Source: Aselliscus stoliczkanus (taxonomy: Eukaryota; Chordata; Mammalia; Chiroptera; Hipposideridae). Taken from it: DNA of 64,000 nucleotides. How positions within the stretch are numbered: position 1 is the stretch's first letter; each line of letters opens with the position of its first letter. Of the stretch, positions 37,795-49,884 are shown in pieces. Position numbers and translations under genes: made by a program. The stretch spans positions 110,626,852 to 110,690,851 of the forward strand of contig CM066728.1 in assembly GCA_033961575.1 (NCBI GenBank), read 5' to 3'. Below the pieces are notes generated by a model. The model did no database searches, had not been told where the DNA came from, and was given only the letters and a program-made list of their open reading frames with translations.

Positions 37795-38980
37795 TGTAGC
37801 TCCCACTAGAAGGCGAGTCCTCACCAGCTACAAATCCACGGAGCCGTGGCTTCTGCCGTGGTTCTGCGCGGCGCTGGGGAAGGCAGAGCACTTGTGATAG
37901 CAGGTGGGGGCCCTCAGGGTGCCCGGGTCTCTCTCCACATCAACAGGCCAGGTAATTGATGCTTGGTGGCCTCAAGGAGTTAAAGGTGACCCCACTGGCA
38001 TCACCTGCAGCTGAGGGGCCAGGCTGGTCTTCTCTGCACGGATCCCATCGCACTAAAAGGTTCAAAAGCAGTCACGTAGCAAAACAAGGCCCTGCTGGCT
38101 TGTTGTCGTCTTAGAGGACAGACTGGAGCCAACCCACTTGTAAGTGGGTTGAACGCTCCACTTTGCCTTCTTTTTCTCCTGCTTTCTACCTCATGTGGAT
38201 GAAGAAAGGGGTTCTATGGACAGTGACCTCACAGGTGATGGGGTCATAAACCCCTAACTGGGCAGGTGGGTGGAGGTCACACCCAGGCCTGGAACTTCTT
38301 CACTGAAAGGCTCATCTTGGCCGAAGGCAGCCCTGCCCAGGTTTCTGTGCATCTAGATGACCACAACTTTGAAATAATTGTGTCCACCCTCAAGAGAGCA
38401 CAGAATCTCCTTAACTCCCCTGAAACCTACCCCGCCTTGCCTCCCCACCTCCATGTCATCTTCCTCACATCCCCTCCTCAAGTCCAAATACCTAAAAGAA
38501 ACTGCAAAATTGTCATTTCTGGAGAACTTGAGATCTTGCTCCCTGGCATATGTCATCAGTTTGGCTCAGATAAACTCATAAAAATTCTCTACAAGTTTGG
38601 ACGTTTCTTCCCTCCACCCCCCTAGCCCCCGTTTTTAGAAACAACTGAACTTCTGTTTGGAGTTGCCTCTTGGATGAGCAAGCTGACGGATGGGCTCGCG
38701 TCCTCCATGCTGCACGGATACAGCTCTGTGGCCTTAGTGTGAGTCAGGCCTGTTCATGTCGGGGGCAAGGAGAAGTGGCCCTGTGCTGGTGGCTTGGTCC
38801 TGTGCCTGCAGGTCCCAGCAGCCTGTGATGGCTCCCCCATGGCTTCCTGCTGCAGGCAGGGGGGCTGCTGAGCAGAGAGAAGGCTCGGCCTGAGCTCTGA
38901 GCTCTGCCCGCAGTGCTGTGACCAGCTACGTCTGGGTGATGGTGTTGTGGAGTACTTGCAACGAGCCAGAACGCCTTCCC
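37795..38980. other. unannotated stretch
   Basis: No gene or named repeat is supported. The 119-codon plus frame at 38266-38625 is unrecognised and has a proline-rich end from low-complexity sequence. Confidence 0.4.
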
Positions 38981-38984
38981 AGCA

Positions 38985-39198
38985 TTACACATGCTCCAAC
39001 CCATTTAACCAAATCACCGCTCTGGCCAATGAGGTCAAGCTTATTTTATGCCCAGTTTATGTCAGGGGAAACTGAGGCACAGACCATGGAAGTAATCAGC
39101 CCAAGCTCCTATTCATAATAAGAGTGGCACTTGAATGTGAAATTGGGCAGGATGGTCCCCGAGTCCAAAGCTCTTAACCATCCCACTGGGCTGCTGAT
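38985..39198 (-). mobile_element. MIR SINE, antisense
   Basis: AACCCATTTAACCAAATCAC, TTATTTTATGCCCAGTTTAT, GGGGAAACTGAGGCACAGAC, AATCAGCCCAAGCTCCTATT and CCAAAGCTCTTAACCATCCC are a standard reverse-complement MIR read-through to the tRNA-like head. Confidence 0.85.
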
Positions 39199-39199
39199 G

Positions 39200-40815
39200 A
39201 AATACTTATGGTTCAAGCCACCAGTGATATGTGCTCATTTTCTTAAAGTTTTCAGTCAAGAAAACTCATTGCGTTTTCTCAGGAGCTTTCTTAAGTCAGT
39301 GCACAGCTCTCCCTAATTCTCCTGAACTATTCCTAGAGTCAGCACCACTAGATATTATTGAGAGGAAGAGGAAGCGGCTTGCCTCACCTCAGTGTGGCTC
39401 TCCACACAGACCCTTTTGGCTTCTGGGCTGTTGCTGGGGTTTCTGGGAAGGTCCCAGGTCAAGGGTGTGATGAGAGAGCTCAGAAGCCTGTCCACAGGGA
39501 TTTCAGGGTGAGAGTGGACCCCCTAATGCTTTCCTCCCTTCCCAACAAATTATTCCAATACGCCAAGGATGATTCTTGTCAACAGGAACTTCAAGGAGAA
39601 AACCCAGAAAGATAAGAAGGGACATTTCTGAGAAGATATAGGTATGTGGCAAGAAAACAGTGTCTGCATTTTGAATGTTCATAATTGATGTTAAATGTTA
39701 TTCTTAGCTGCCAGTAATTCATTTTTTTTTTTTTTTTGGTGTTTTAAGTTAAGCATCAATACATTACAGTTAAATAATAATGATTAATTATTAATGAATT
39801 AAAATTAAAGCCAAATGATTGACTCTAATATTAGTTGCGAGGAATCGAGGTGGAGTGAGGGGTGTGCATTTCAGGATCAATTGCTTGACAAAATGAACAC
39901 CTTTTGCAGCTCTCTGTGACCCAGGGAGGATAACCGTTGAACCCGAGGAACAAATTTTCACAGCCGGGGATGATTCAAAAGTTTCTCGTATAAGTTGTAC
40001 AAAGTGCTTATAGAACGAGCGTCCATTTCTAAGCTACTGCGACTGTTTGGACATCGCAGGTCCTTTCCTCCTTCCAGCAGAATGCCTCAGCCTCCACCGG
40101 TTTGTGGTTCGCCCGCTGATGTGCTGTGGCTGATGAGATGGGAGCAAAGTGGCCTGAGACCTTGACAGGTAGAAGCGCTGGGGTCCAGTGGGTGCTCCCG
40201 CAGGCCCCTCTGCCCTTGTTCACTGCATGGCAGCCACAGGTGCGTGACGTTCAGTAACTAGGCCACATGACGCACCACCCGCCATCTTCAGTGGTTTCCC
40301 ATTGCTCTTAGGAACTGGCCCCCAAATGTCTACTCCCTTGATGAGGCCCATTCCGGGTGGAAAGTATGCAGGGCACTATAGCAGCATAGGAGAATTATTG
40401 ACAATGTGTGGCTTACCTGAGGACAGAAAGACTTCCCTGAGAAATGATGCTGCAAACCTCAGGGTGAAGGGTAACCTGTATTACCAGCTCCTTAGGAATT
40501 TCCCTGGAAAATGGCACCAGACGGCCACACTGGTCTGGGCGCCATGAGATGCTGTTGAGCTGGGTTGGCACAGAACACAGAGGTGCGTACTTGCTTGCCT
40601 GGGATTGGGTGACACAGTGGTCGTGGGTGATGTTAGAACTCTTGAATTGCTAAAATGTTTTTAGCTGTAATTATAACTCACTTATTTTGTGATTCATTGA
40701 GAGGGTGACTGACTACTATTTGAAGTATTTAAAGAACTTCTGCATGATGACAATGTCCTGAAATAATCAATTTCTACAGAAAATAGGCCCAGATTTGATC
40801 AACTGGATTCATTGC
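39200..40815. other. unannotated stretch
   Basis: Unique-looking sequence with a T run at 39722-39738. No supported features. Confidence 0.4.
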
Positions 40816-40820
40816 AGAAA

Positions 40821-41040
40821 CAAAAATGCCTGCATTCAACAACTTCCAAGTTACGTATTTCACCGTATTAAAAACAGTTCACACACGAAATGTGTATACG
40901 AGCCTTTTCTACCTTTCCGATTTCTGTGGGCAAAAATGCCTGCATTCAACAACTTCCAAGTTACATATTTCACCGTATTAAAAACAGTTCACACACGAAA
41001 TGTGTATACGAGCCTTTTCTACCTTTCCGATTTCTGTGGG
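40821..41040. repeat. 110-bp tandem duplication, two copies
   Basis: Copy 1 is 40821-40930 and copy 2 is 40931-41040. They are identical except G at 40855 against A at 40965. The unit is complex sequence and starts CAAAAATGCCTGCATTCAAC. The 138-codon frame across it simply translates both copies in different frames (110 is not a multiple of 3), so it is no evidence of a protein repeat. Confidence 0.97.
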
Positions 41041-41525
41041 CAGCGCCTCCACGGGATATCACTGGAACCACGCTGTTTCCTTCAAAATAACCACAGGCCT
41101 TTCAAAACCCTGGTGAATGCCTTTGTCCCTGGAAACGCAGGAGACGTTTCCTCATGCAGCCAAACACAGTCTCGTGCTATTCATAAATGTTCAGCTCCTC
41201 CAATACAGTAATTACTATTCCAGTGGCTTTCCTCTTGAGAACAAGAATCCTCATCAAGTTCAGTATGTGAGGCCTTGTAAGGGCTGCCTGCTGAACTGAG
41301 TATATGACACAAAATTCACAACTGTATTTGTTAATAAAAGAGGTGTTTGTTTTTTTTAAAAACAAGGAAGGGAAATGATTATGTTCCGTAATGATAGATC
41401 ATGGTTCGTTGGAAAGTATCCGAGGCTTAGTTTTTTTTAGCGAGAAGGGAGGGAGGAGGGCAGGAGGCCCAGAGACTCTTTATTGGCTGACAGCAGATTC
41501 AAAAGAAAATGTCTGCTTTCAACAG

Positions 41526-41627
41526 GTTCTTTAAAAGAAGAGGAGTCCTATGTCGAGGGTAACTTTAAAAGGAAGCACCGAAGGCGCAGAGCGGACTCTT
41601 CAGGGCTCCCCTCCCCCGCACTTCCGG
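41526..41627 (+). other. exon-like segment, unconfirmed
   Basis: The segment is bounded by an acceptor-like GTCTGCTTTCAACAG and a consensus-quality donor CCGG/GTGAGT. Its length is 102 bases (34 codons), and one plus-strand frame is open across it. The translation is basic in the middle (KRKHRRRR) and belongs to no family I recognise. The acceptor pyrimidine tract is only moderate. Chance occurrence is quite possible. Confidence 0.2.
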
Positions 41628-41699
41628 GTGAGTGTCTTGGCCTGACCCCAGGAAGATGTTTCAGAGAGGCCTTGACAACTGTTGACTGATGATTTGTTT

Positions 41700-44555
41700 T
41701 GCCAACCTGTCAGAGTAATCCACAGCGTGCTAATTTAAGGGAACGTCTTTATTTGAGAACATCAAATGTGTTTTATTGTACACATCTGTGTCAGGGACTA
41801 CCCTGCCAACATACAAGTTTTGCTCATTTCAATAAATCAGAGATGTGAGTATCAAGAGGAAAGGCTGCCGGAGGGTTTGGGGAGCCGCAGGTTCCTGACA
41901 TGCAGAGGCACAGGCGAGCTCAGGGCACTCCCTGTCATTCCTGGGAGGTGTTCACAACCCTAAGCCTGTCAAGAATGTGTCTAGTTTATACAGAAAAGAC
42001 AATTCATCGGTTAATAAAAAGGTGTAACATTTCCTACAGGTGAGCTCCACTGATCAAGGGATAAAAAGAACTTTTGTTGCCACTTTGGGAAGATGCATTG
42101 CAGATTTAACCTGGGCTTTGATGTAAACTTTGAAAGCTTCCAGAGGCTTCTTATGGGGTGTGTGTTGTGGGAGGCTGGGCTAGTCTTCCTGAGGAAGTGA
42201 CAGAGTACTGCGAAGTGACACAACAAGGTGACCAAAAAGGACAGAGAGAAGAATAACAGGGGCTTCGTGGGTCAGCATTGTCCCAGTAAAGTTCTAGAAC
42301 AGTTACCCACCTTTCCCTCTAAATCGAAGCCTTTTACAACAGAAATGCACTGCATCTAAGAGCACTTTTGAAAAGGCCCACGATATTTAGAGTTAATGGG
42401 GCCTGGAAATGACTACAATTAAAGTAACAATTGAATGATATTCTTGGTGGCTTTACCACTGAACGGTCTGTTCAACCTCTACGTTCCTGCAGGGGTGCTG
42501 GCTGGGGAGAGCTCAGCAGAACCCCAGGAATTGGTCTCTGTCTTTGGGTCAGCTCAATGCACCCCGTCCTCTGGGGAGACTGGGAAATCTTGTAGACCTT
42601 CTTAGAAAGATCGGGTTGCCTCAAGGAGCTCATGCTATCACAACAGCACTGCAGTGTTTCAATCCGGTCCACCCTAGGGTGGAATTTACAGGAAGAGCAG
42701 AAAGTCAGAAGACAGCTACTCGCCTCCTCCATTTCTCTGGAGTAGTCAAGGTGAGCTCCTCTCTTCATACGTGCCACCCCCTGGTTCCATTTGCAGTCCC
42801 CAACTCCAGCCAAACCAGACCCTATTCCAGAGGGTCAGAACCGTTCATTTCATATGAAGCTAACCGAGTTTGCAAAAATCACAAGACAAGAGTGGTCATC
42901 AAAGACTCAACCCCTTGTCAAATAAGCAAGTGTAGACTTTGGTTTCTTAATGTCAGCTCAGGAGGGTTTGCCTGTAAGGAAAAAGTGTGTGCTGTGTTTG
43001 TTTCCTCCCCGTTTCATCTTTCCACAAGTTAGGCAAGGAACTTTACCAGATCTGCAGAGTTTTATCCGGTGACACAAATCATCCACAGCATTTTGGGGAA
43101 GAATGAAGCAGTGAAGGAGGCAGAGTGTGTGAAGACAGGCCCCCTGAGCAATGGCCCATTTCTACCGTGGATGTCGGTGGAGGGCAGTGGAGGCAGCGAG
43201 GTGGTCCCCAGGACACAGCAGTGTGGGCGGCTCACAGAGCCTGGGACAGGAAACAGACAGCCAGGATATTACCATACATCCAGCCATTTCCATCCTTTAA
43301 AATGCACCATTAACTAAAAGGCCGCCTTGGGTTTCCTCCAAGGACACTATATCATCAGCAATATGTAAATGTTGTCTTTGTCAGTTTATTTTTCCAGGTG
43401 AAAACTCTTCCTGTCTGTGAAAGAAACCTTTTGTAGCCATGCTCCCGGGTTTGTAAGGAAGTCAGGAGGGATCCAGTTCCTGGGGAAATGTGCTGTCTAA
43501 ACTTTAAATCTGAGATCCACTCTCTGAGCATGGGGATGATAAACAGATACACTTAAAGATCTGTTTGTTCTTACTCAATTCTAGTAAGGGATGGTTGGGG
43601 GCCCCTTCCCGTCACAGGCACTGGGTAGGTTCAGAAGGTTCTCCCATCTGTTAACGTGAAACTGTGCTCCTTTGTCGGGAGGGGGACACGGACACCTGCT
43701 CTGAGGTACAGAGGATAGCTTGTTTCTCTCCATCATAAATCATAATTATGGCAACAGTTTTCCATCAAAGCAGTCACAGCCCTTTCATTGGATCCCTTTA
43801 CCATCTGAGCTAAGGTTTTCTTCAGAGGGCACCCAAACTGGGGAACTTTCTGGTGGCATTTCACAGACACCCTGGACATAGTGTCACCAAGCAGGGCTGT
43901 GCTGGGAATGCCTGTTTAGGAAACAGTGACAAGGGGATCCTTCAGCCAGATGGCCTCTCTCATTCGGCATGTTTCAACGCCATTATTTTAGATGGAAGTC
44001 GGCGTCTTAGGAAAAAGGCCCCAAAGCTGATGTCACATTCTCATTATGTGTTTGCTGTGGATTTATCTCTGGTGTGTGTCCTCCCCGCCTGCCCTCCTCT
44101 CTTAACCTCAGTGAGTGCACTTGGGAACCTGAGCCTTCTGTCCTCACCTCTCCCCTCGAGCCTCCTCACTAAAAACAGAGGCGTCTTGCGATGGGGGTTC
44201 AGCAGGAGCACAATCCAGCCAGTGTGTCGCGCTGGCCTACGGCTGGCGGGGCCCTGCCCGGGGAATGGAGTAGCCTGGCCTTGGAATTCCCACACCCTCG
44301 AGTCACACAGGGAGGAGGGCCTGAGACCTGTGTTAAGGGGACAGACGGACAGGGAGCTTTCACACACAAGCCCCGTGACAGAATGGAGCGGAATGAAAAC
44401 TGTCATTGAATGCCACTTCCAATGGAAGGACACCAGAAGGTGGGCCGTGAGCTCCATGGAGGCTCCACTCTCCCTGCCATTGTGCTGTTTTGTGAAGAGG
44501 GGCTGAAAATGCCATGCTAGAGTGTTGCCCACCTAAAACTTATAATACAGACCAT
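41700..44555. other. unannotated stretch
   Basis: About 2.9 kb of unique-looking, moderately GC-rich sequence. It includes the longest open frame of the window (217 codons, 43853-44506 plus), overlapped by 162 codons on the minus strand. Neither has a recognisable domain or a good start context, so I do not call a gene. Confidence 0.4.
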
Positions 44556-44564
44556 GTACTGTAA

Positions 44565-44745
44565 TATTTTACCATTCTGACCGTGGGACGTGTACCGTAG
44601 GTTATGCCTAAGTTTAATGTACAAATGGATTGTCTCCTCACCTCATAAAACCCCTGTGAGATTCGTATCATTATCGGCAGTTTCCCCATGAAACTGAAAT
44701 GTAAATCATTTGCTCACAGCCTCTGTAAGATCTGTGAGGCAGACC
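44565..44745 (-). mobile_element. MIR SINE, antisense
   Basis: AAAACCCCTGTGAGATTCGT, ATCATTATCGGCAGTTTCCC, CATGAAACTGAAATGTAAAT and TTGCTCACAGCCTCTGTAAG follow the reverse complement of MIR (AACCCTATGAGGTAGG..., CCCCATTTTACAG..., TTGCCCAAGGTCACACAGC...). Confidence 0.68.
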
Positions 44746-45279
44746 CCAAAGATTGCAGCCAACACAGAGGGAGCCCTGGAAATGCGCTTCTCCTGAGACA
44801 CTTGAGCGTGGGGCTGAGCCCGGCATCCGGTGGGCACAGGCTGCCTGGGAAGGACGCTATGCCCCACACGCGTACCTGGGACCCACTGCATCCCCAGGGC
44901 ACCTACAGCCCACCACGTGCACCCCCCAGATCTAGTTCACTAGATAGATTAGGAAAGATTGGCACTCCTTTGGCTCTCCCGATCACGGAGGGGACACGGA
45001 AGAGAGGAAAGTTAGTAAACCAGAGACCCCAGCACTGCAGCTGTCCTGAAGGCTCAGGTTGCTCGTCACCCACTCCCTCCTCTGCCGTCCACCCACCCAC
45101 TGACAACATCACCTGCCAGCCTGGGTGCTTTTGCTGGTGGCATGAGGCAGATCCTCATCCCCAGAAGACAGGAGCCCTGGTCGATGTGCCATTCTTAGTC
45201 AAACTGCTACAGCTCTTCATTGAGAGTCAAAAGTGGGCAAGCCGGTACCCAGTGACACTGAAATGACAACCTGAGCGCC

Positions 45280-48200
45280 ATGCTCACCCCCTTCTTCCCA
45301 CATCGTACTCAGCAGCCTTCTATCCCCCTGCTTATCGGAGCCAACTACCCCTGAACATGATGACACCCCTTCTTGTCTGCTGCTCCCCGAACACAAAAAG
45401 TCTGAAGTGCCCAGGACACTGATCATTCTTTGGAACTCCTGCCTTGTCCCTTGGCAAAAGTGTGCCCTCTTGGGAACAAGACCCTCTGACATTGCAGAGC
45501 CCAGAGCTGTGGGGCTTGGGCATTGTTGAGTGAAGGTAAGAGCGTTTACACCCCTCAATGGCCAGACCCGTGGAGTCTCCATATTGGTGACAACATCAGG
45601 TAAAGACCTTTTCTTCAAAACATAACACTGTGCTCTGGAGGGTGGCACTCCATCCTCATGGGGCATCCCCACCAAGTGACACATGGCCATTCCAGCGCTC
45701 TTTGGATTACAGTGTCCTCTGGATGGTGTGATCATGGCCCGCTCAGGGACCCTTGGGTCTTGGGCCCACTCCTGCAGCTCCCATGATGATTTGGAGAACA
45801 GCGTGTGGGGCCTGCGCCAGTGGGTGAACCCTCTGGGAGACCAGGATAACGGTGCTGGCCGAGCGTTTGCAGCCTCAGAGGGAAACTCACATCAAGAGCA
45901 CTGGCTGCGCCCGAGCGTCCGCCAGCCTGGAGGGGACCCGACTTAGGCAAGCTGTAGCCATTCGGTGGCATTATCAGGGCCTCCTCAGTGGTGGTCTCTG
46001 AGGCTTGTAGGGTGACGCCAGAACAGTGGAGCCATGCTGGTGGCAGATGCCCAAGCTCTGTGTATGACACAATGCACACAAAAGACACTGTTCATGTGTC
46101 CTTTGCCTCAGCCTAGGGAATGTGATGGCAGAAAGGCACCGATGCCAGCTGACCAGGTCATTATCTCTACGGTTTGTTTTCTAAGCATGTCTTCCATGGG
46201 GAACTATTCCTGATGGAGACTTATATGTAATACCCAGATCTTCACATGTTATGTGCCCTCTCGGATATTCATCCCCAAGCTCCTGCCACAGAACTCCTTC
46301 CCTGACCTTCCAGGCTTTCTCTTTCGAGGTGATGACCGGCTGGCTAGTTCATTGGCCAATGCCTGTGACTCATTATACATTGCCTTGGGTCACTTGTCTT
46401 TCCACAAGAAGACAGCCAAGTTTACTGCCAAAGCTTCTCCTATTGAGGTAAGTTTCCTCACTACTCCTGAATGCATATGGAGTGCATCAGTTTTGATCTG
46501 GACCCTTGAACACACCCATAAGTTAAGTGCAAGTTTTTCTCTCCTTCTTGAGCTGATCATAGGATCTGCCAGAGAGCTGGATGTGAGCTCAGGTAGGGGC
46601 ACTGGTACAACAGTGTTGAATGAAATCACGACCTTTGGTCCTGAGCAAGTTCAACCACAGATGTACTGCCCCCATCACTGGATAGAATTTGCTGGGACTG
46701 CCTGATGGGGCCCTCAGTGGATCTGACAGGAGTCAGCTCATGCTGGACAGTTCCAAAGGCATGGTCACTCATCGTCTCAAAGCCAGGCATTCCCTCTCTG
46801 CCAGGGTCTAATACACCATATAATTTGGAAAAGGCGTATAATTTTCTGCCACAAATACCATCCCTGGCTTCAGACGCCCAGGGCCCTCTGGGATGTTTAG
46901 ACTGAGGCATGCTTAGTCCTCACAACACATAATCTCCCATCTCTGACATCTCCAACAGCACAGAGGCTCATAGATCGTGGGACCTCCATGGATGGGGGGT
47001 GATGGGGGGCTGTCTTTTTGCAACAGTGTAGACCTGATGCAGGCCTGTTCTGCCCTGGGCCCCACTCACTGCCAGCAGCCTTCTGACTCACTCAGGTAGG
47101 ACAAAGGAGCTTTCTGGGGGTGGAATGTTCTCCTGAACAGGACTCCCAGGCACCGTGCTTCTTTCTTCATGGGAGGAAGTGCAAGAAGGAATAGTTTGTT
47201 TGAGCACGCTCCTGACCTTCAGCCTCCTAAAACGTGTGTGGATGTAGCAGGTCTCTGAATCTTTGGATGTTTTAGCACCCACCTTGGAAGTGCATGTCTT
47301 TCCCAAGACCTTAGGCGTGCTTACCAGCTCTTGCTGAACCTGGTCTGTTTCACATAAGGCCATCAGTTCAATAGATCCATGTTAAGGCAATTCAGATTCT
47401 TTGGACTCTATTACTACGAGGATGACATAGTTTATACAGCGCTGGGGCAAAAATGTAAATGAGTGGTTGGTCCACTGCATGTGCAAACAAGCTGTTTCTC
47501 ATCTTCTTTCTTGAATGAGACAGAAAAACAAATAACATGGTAGCCAAATCAATGACCGCATACGATATAGCGGAGGCCATAGATACCTGTTCTGGCAAAC
47601 ATGCTATATCTAAAAGAGTGAAATTGGGTTAACTGCCTGGTTGAGCCTGTGCTGCTCTCTGTCATTCTCCAGATCCATCCATTTTCTACAGAGACCAGGC
47701 TGGTCCATTAAGTGTACACCCGAGGGAATTACCACCCCTGTACATTCCTGGTCCTGAACACAGGTGCTGATCGTCATCATGCCTCCTGGAACACTGTGTT
47801 TGTGATTCCCCATCTTGATTACGGATGAGGAAGGTTAGCTTTCACTCTGATAGCTTTTACTCCACAAACTAAGGGCCTATATTGAGCGTGATAGCAACAG
47901 CCAGCTTGGCAATCAGACCATATATTTGATCACTATGTAAATGAGCACCCAGTGGGTCCACTGCCCCAGGATTGTGATTTGGACATTGGGCATGACTCTA
48001 TTGATTAACTAACAGGATATGTATCTGCTCTGATGCAAGGAAAGCACAATGACACCTGGGTCTCATACTGTTGTCTTGGACACTGTCTCCAACCATTGTC
48101 AAAATAGCTGGGTATTTCCCTTTCTCCAAAGTACAGTTACCCAGCAAAATGGCCATAGGTCCCTTAAGGAATGACAGGAAGCATTATCGTGTAAAATTGT

Positions 48201-49055
48201 CATGTTGTTGGAGGGTCTTCACCCCTGAAACCTGATCACCTCTTCAGTTATTGGGTTCTGGCTCTGAAACTGGCTTGCCTCTGGAAATTGGACAAAAGAT
48301 CAGAAGATGTATGCATTTATTTCTTTAGAGATGAGCGTCCTCAGTTTCCCAGTCATCTTCCGTTGACAAGCTCTGCTTTAACCTGATCAGTGCCTTTGCC
48401 AGTAGCCCATGGGACTACTGTGTTCTATGAACCATTTCAATAATATCCTGTGGGTCAGTCCCTCTCAGATGCCACTTCTGCTAGTCTATGGAAAGTGCCC
48501 GCCCTTAGCACCAAGTCTGGCCCCTATTGTTTCAGCATCCTATCATGTTTATCCCCATCACTGAGAGAAGCCCTGAACCATCCTCTCCTGTCATCAGCCC
48601 AGGTGTGCAGATGAGAAACATCACTAGACATACCTGTCCTTCTCACCAGCACATGCCTCAGAGCTTCAGGGCTGGGTGGGCCCATGGGCCTTCTTGGAAA
48701 ATGTGGTGAGTCAGCTGCCTGGATGTAGTGTGTATCCATTCTAACACGTCCACTTTCTAAGCCTTTCAGTTCCTCCCTCCGTGCTCTGTCACACCAGGTC
48801 CTGGCATCTCAGCTGCTTGCAGACAGAAACATTGCTTCTCCCAGGCTTCAGTATTATATCGTGTTCTAGTGGTGAATAGACACCATTTTATTGGGTTCTC
48901 GCAAAGGTGGGAAGTTATATGTGCAAGAAAAGCACCCCCAAGCCCGTGTACCCTTCCCCATCAATCCTATGTTCTGGCCTCCTGAGCAAACACCTTCCAG
49001 CTCTAATCCTGTGTGGACCCTCTTGTTCCTGCTGGTATAAGCTGGCCAGGTCCTT
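45280..49055 (-). mobile_element. probable MaLR/ERVL-type internal region, antisense
   Basis: About 3.8 kb of repeat-like, moderately GC-rich sequence lacks L1, MIR or exon character. It ends directly against an antisense MLT1-type LTR at 49060, as expected for a MaLR provirus lying in the minus direction with its 5' LTR on the right. Wording such as TCCTCATGGGGCATCCCCAC (45652), CATGGCCATTCCAGCGCTC and CAATCCTATGTTCTGGCCTC (48963) recalls MaLR internal sequence. Minus-strand frames are short and broken, and no reverse-transcriptase motif is seen, as is usual for MaLR. I found no matching 3' LTR on the left. Confidence 0.42.
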
Positions 49056-49059
49056 GGCA

Positions 49060-49650
49060 TTTAATTTCTTGATGTAATAAATTGCCACAAGGTGGGTAGC
49101 TTAAAACCATAAAGATTATTCTACCACAGTTCTGGCGGACAGAAGTTCGAAATTAAGATATCAGCAAGGCCGTTCTCCCTGGGAGCCTCTGAGTAGATAG
49201 TGAGATGATGGCCATCCATCCTCATTTTGCTTTAGCTTGTGGCTGCATCACTCCACCCGCTCCTGTAGCCATCTGGCTCTCTCCCTGTGAGTGCTTATCT
49301 CACATGGCATCTTCCTCCTCTTAAAGATTCCATTTTTTTTTTTTTTTTTTAGCTGAGCCATCCTGCCACCTGTTGGCAGCTCAACGGCAACTCAGCTCGG
49401 GCTGGCCTCGAACAGCTGTTGCTCAGAGCTCAGCTCGCACTCTTGAGCGACCTCTTAACCAACTGAGCTACTCGGCCGGCCCTCATCTTCCTCCTCTTAT
49501 AAGAACACCAGGCCTGTAGAGTTAGAGCCCATCTTTCTTAGCATATTTCATCTGCTAAATAAGGTCTTTCTAAATAAGGTCAAGCTGACAGGTACCAGGA
49601 GTTTGACTTCAACATATCCTTTTGCCTGACAAAATTCAACCCGTAACACC
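49060..49650 (-). mobile_element. MLT1/MST-type MaLR LTR, antisense, split by a SINE
   Basis: Left part (49060-49323): AATAAATTGCCACAAGGTGG, TAGCTTAAAACCATAAAGAT, CCACAGTTCTGGCGGACAGA, AGATATCAGCAAGGCCGTTC, AGCTTGTGGCTGCATCACTC. Right part (49484-49650): TCTTATAAGAACACCAGGCC, TTTCTAAATAAGGTCAAGCT, GACAGGTACCAGGAGTTTGA, CTTCAACATATCC, ATTCAACCCGTAACACC. Both are reverse-complement MaLR LTR and join cleanly once the SINE is removed. Confidence 0.9.
49308..49499 (-). mobile_element. tRNA-related SINE, family B, nested in the MLT1 LTR
   Basis: The element lies at 49324-49483 in the minus direction. On the plus strand a T run (tail) comes first and GGCCGGCC (head) last. Read on the minus strand it begins GAGGGCCGGCCGAGTAGCTC with AGTTGGTTAAGAGG, an A-box-like region close to a tRNA. 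A perfect 16-bp target duplication CATCTTCCTCCTCTTA lies at 49308-49323 and 49484-49499. It differs from family A in its body (a GAGCTGAGTTGCCGTTGAGC motif) but shares the GGCCGGCCGAGT head. Confidence 0.92.
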
Positions 49651-49884
49651 TCTTCAAGACATCCCCAGGTGAGTAGTATGAACTTGACCCTGGAGGGTCT
49701 AGTGGACAGGATGGACAGTGACAATAGATCCTGAGGGAGCAGCGATTGCCTTGAGCGGGGGAGGCTTCTGCCTCGTCCTCCAGTACAGGGAGACATGTCT
49801 TGGGAAAGATGGGACAATTCTGAAGGTTTAGAGACATCTGAGGAGTCATAATGTTTGGGAGCATCTTCCAAGAAGCATCTCTGT

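Noticed and set aside
40795..41211. Protein with an internal repeat
   Set aside because: The repeat is a 110-bp DNA duplication that shifts the reading frame, so it is not a duplicated protein domain.
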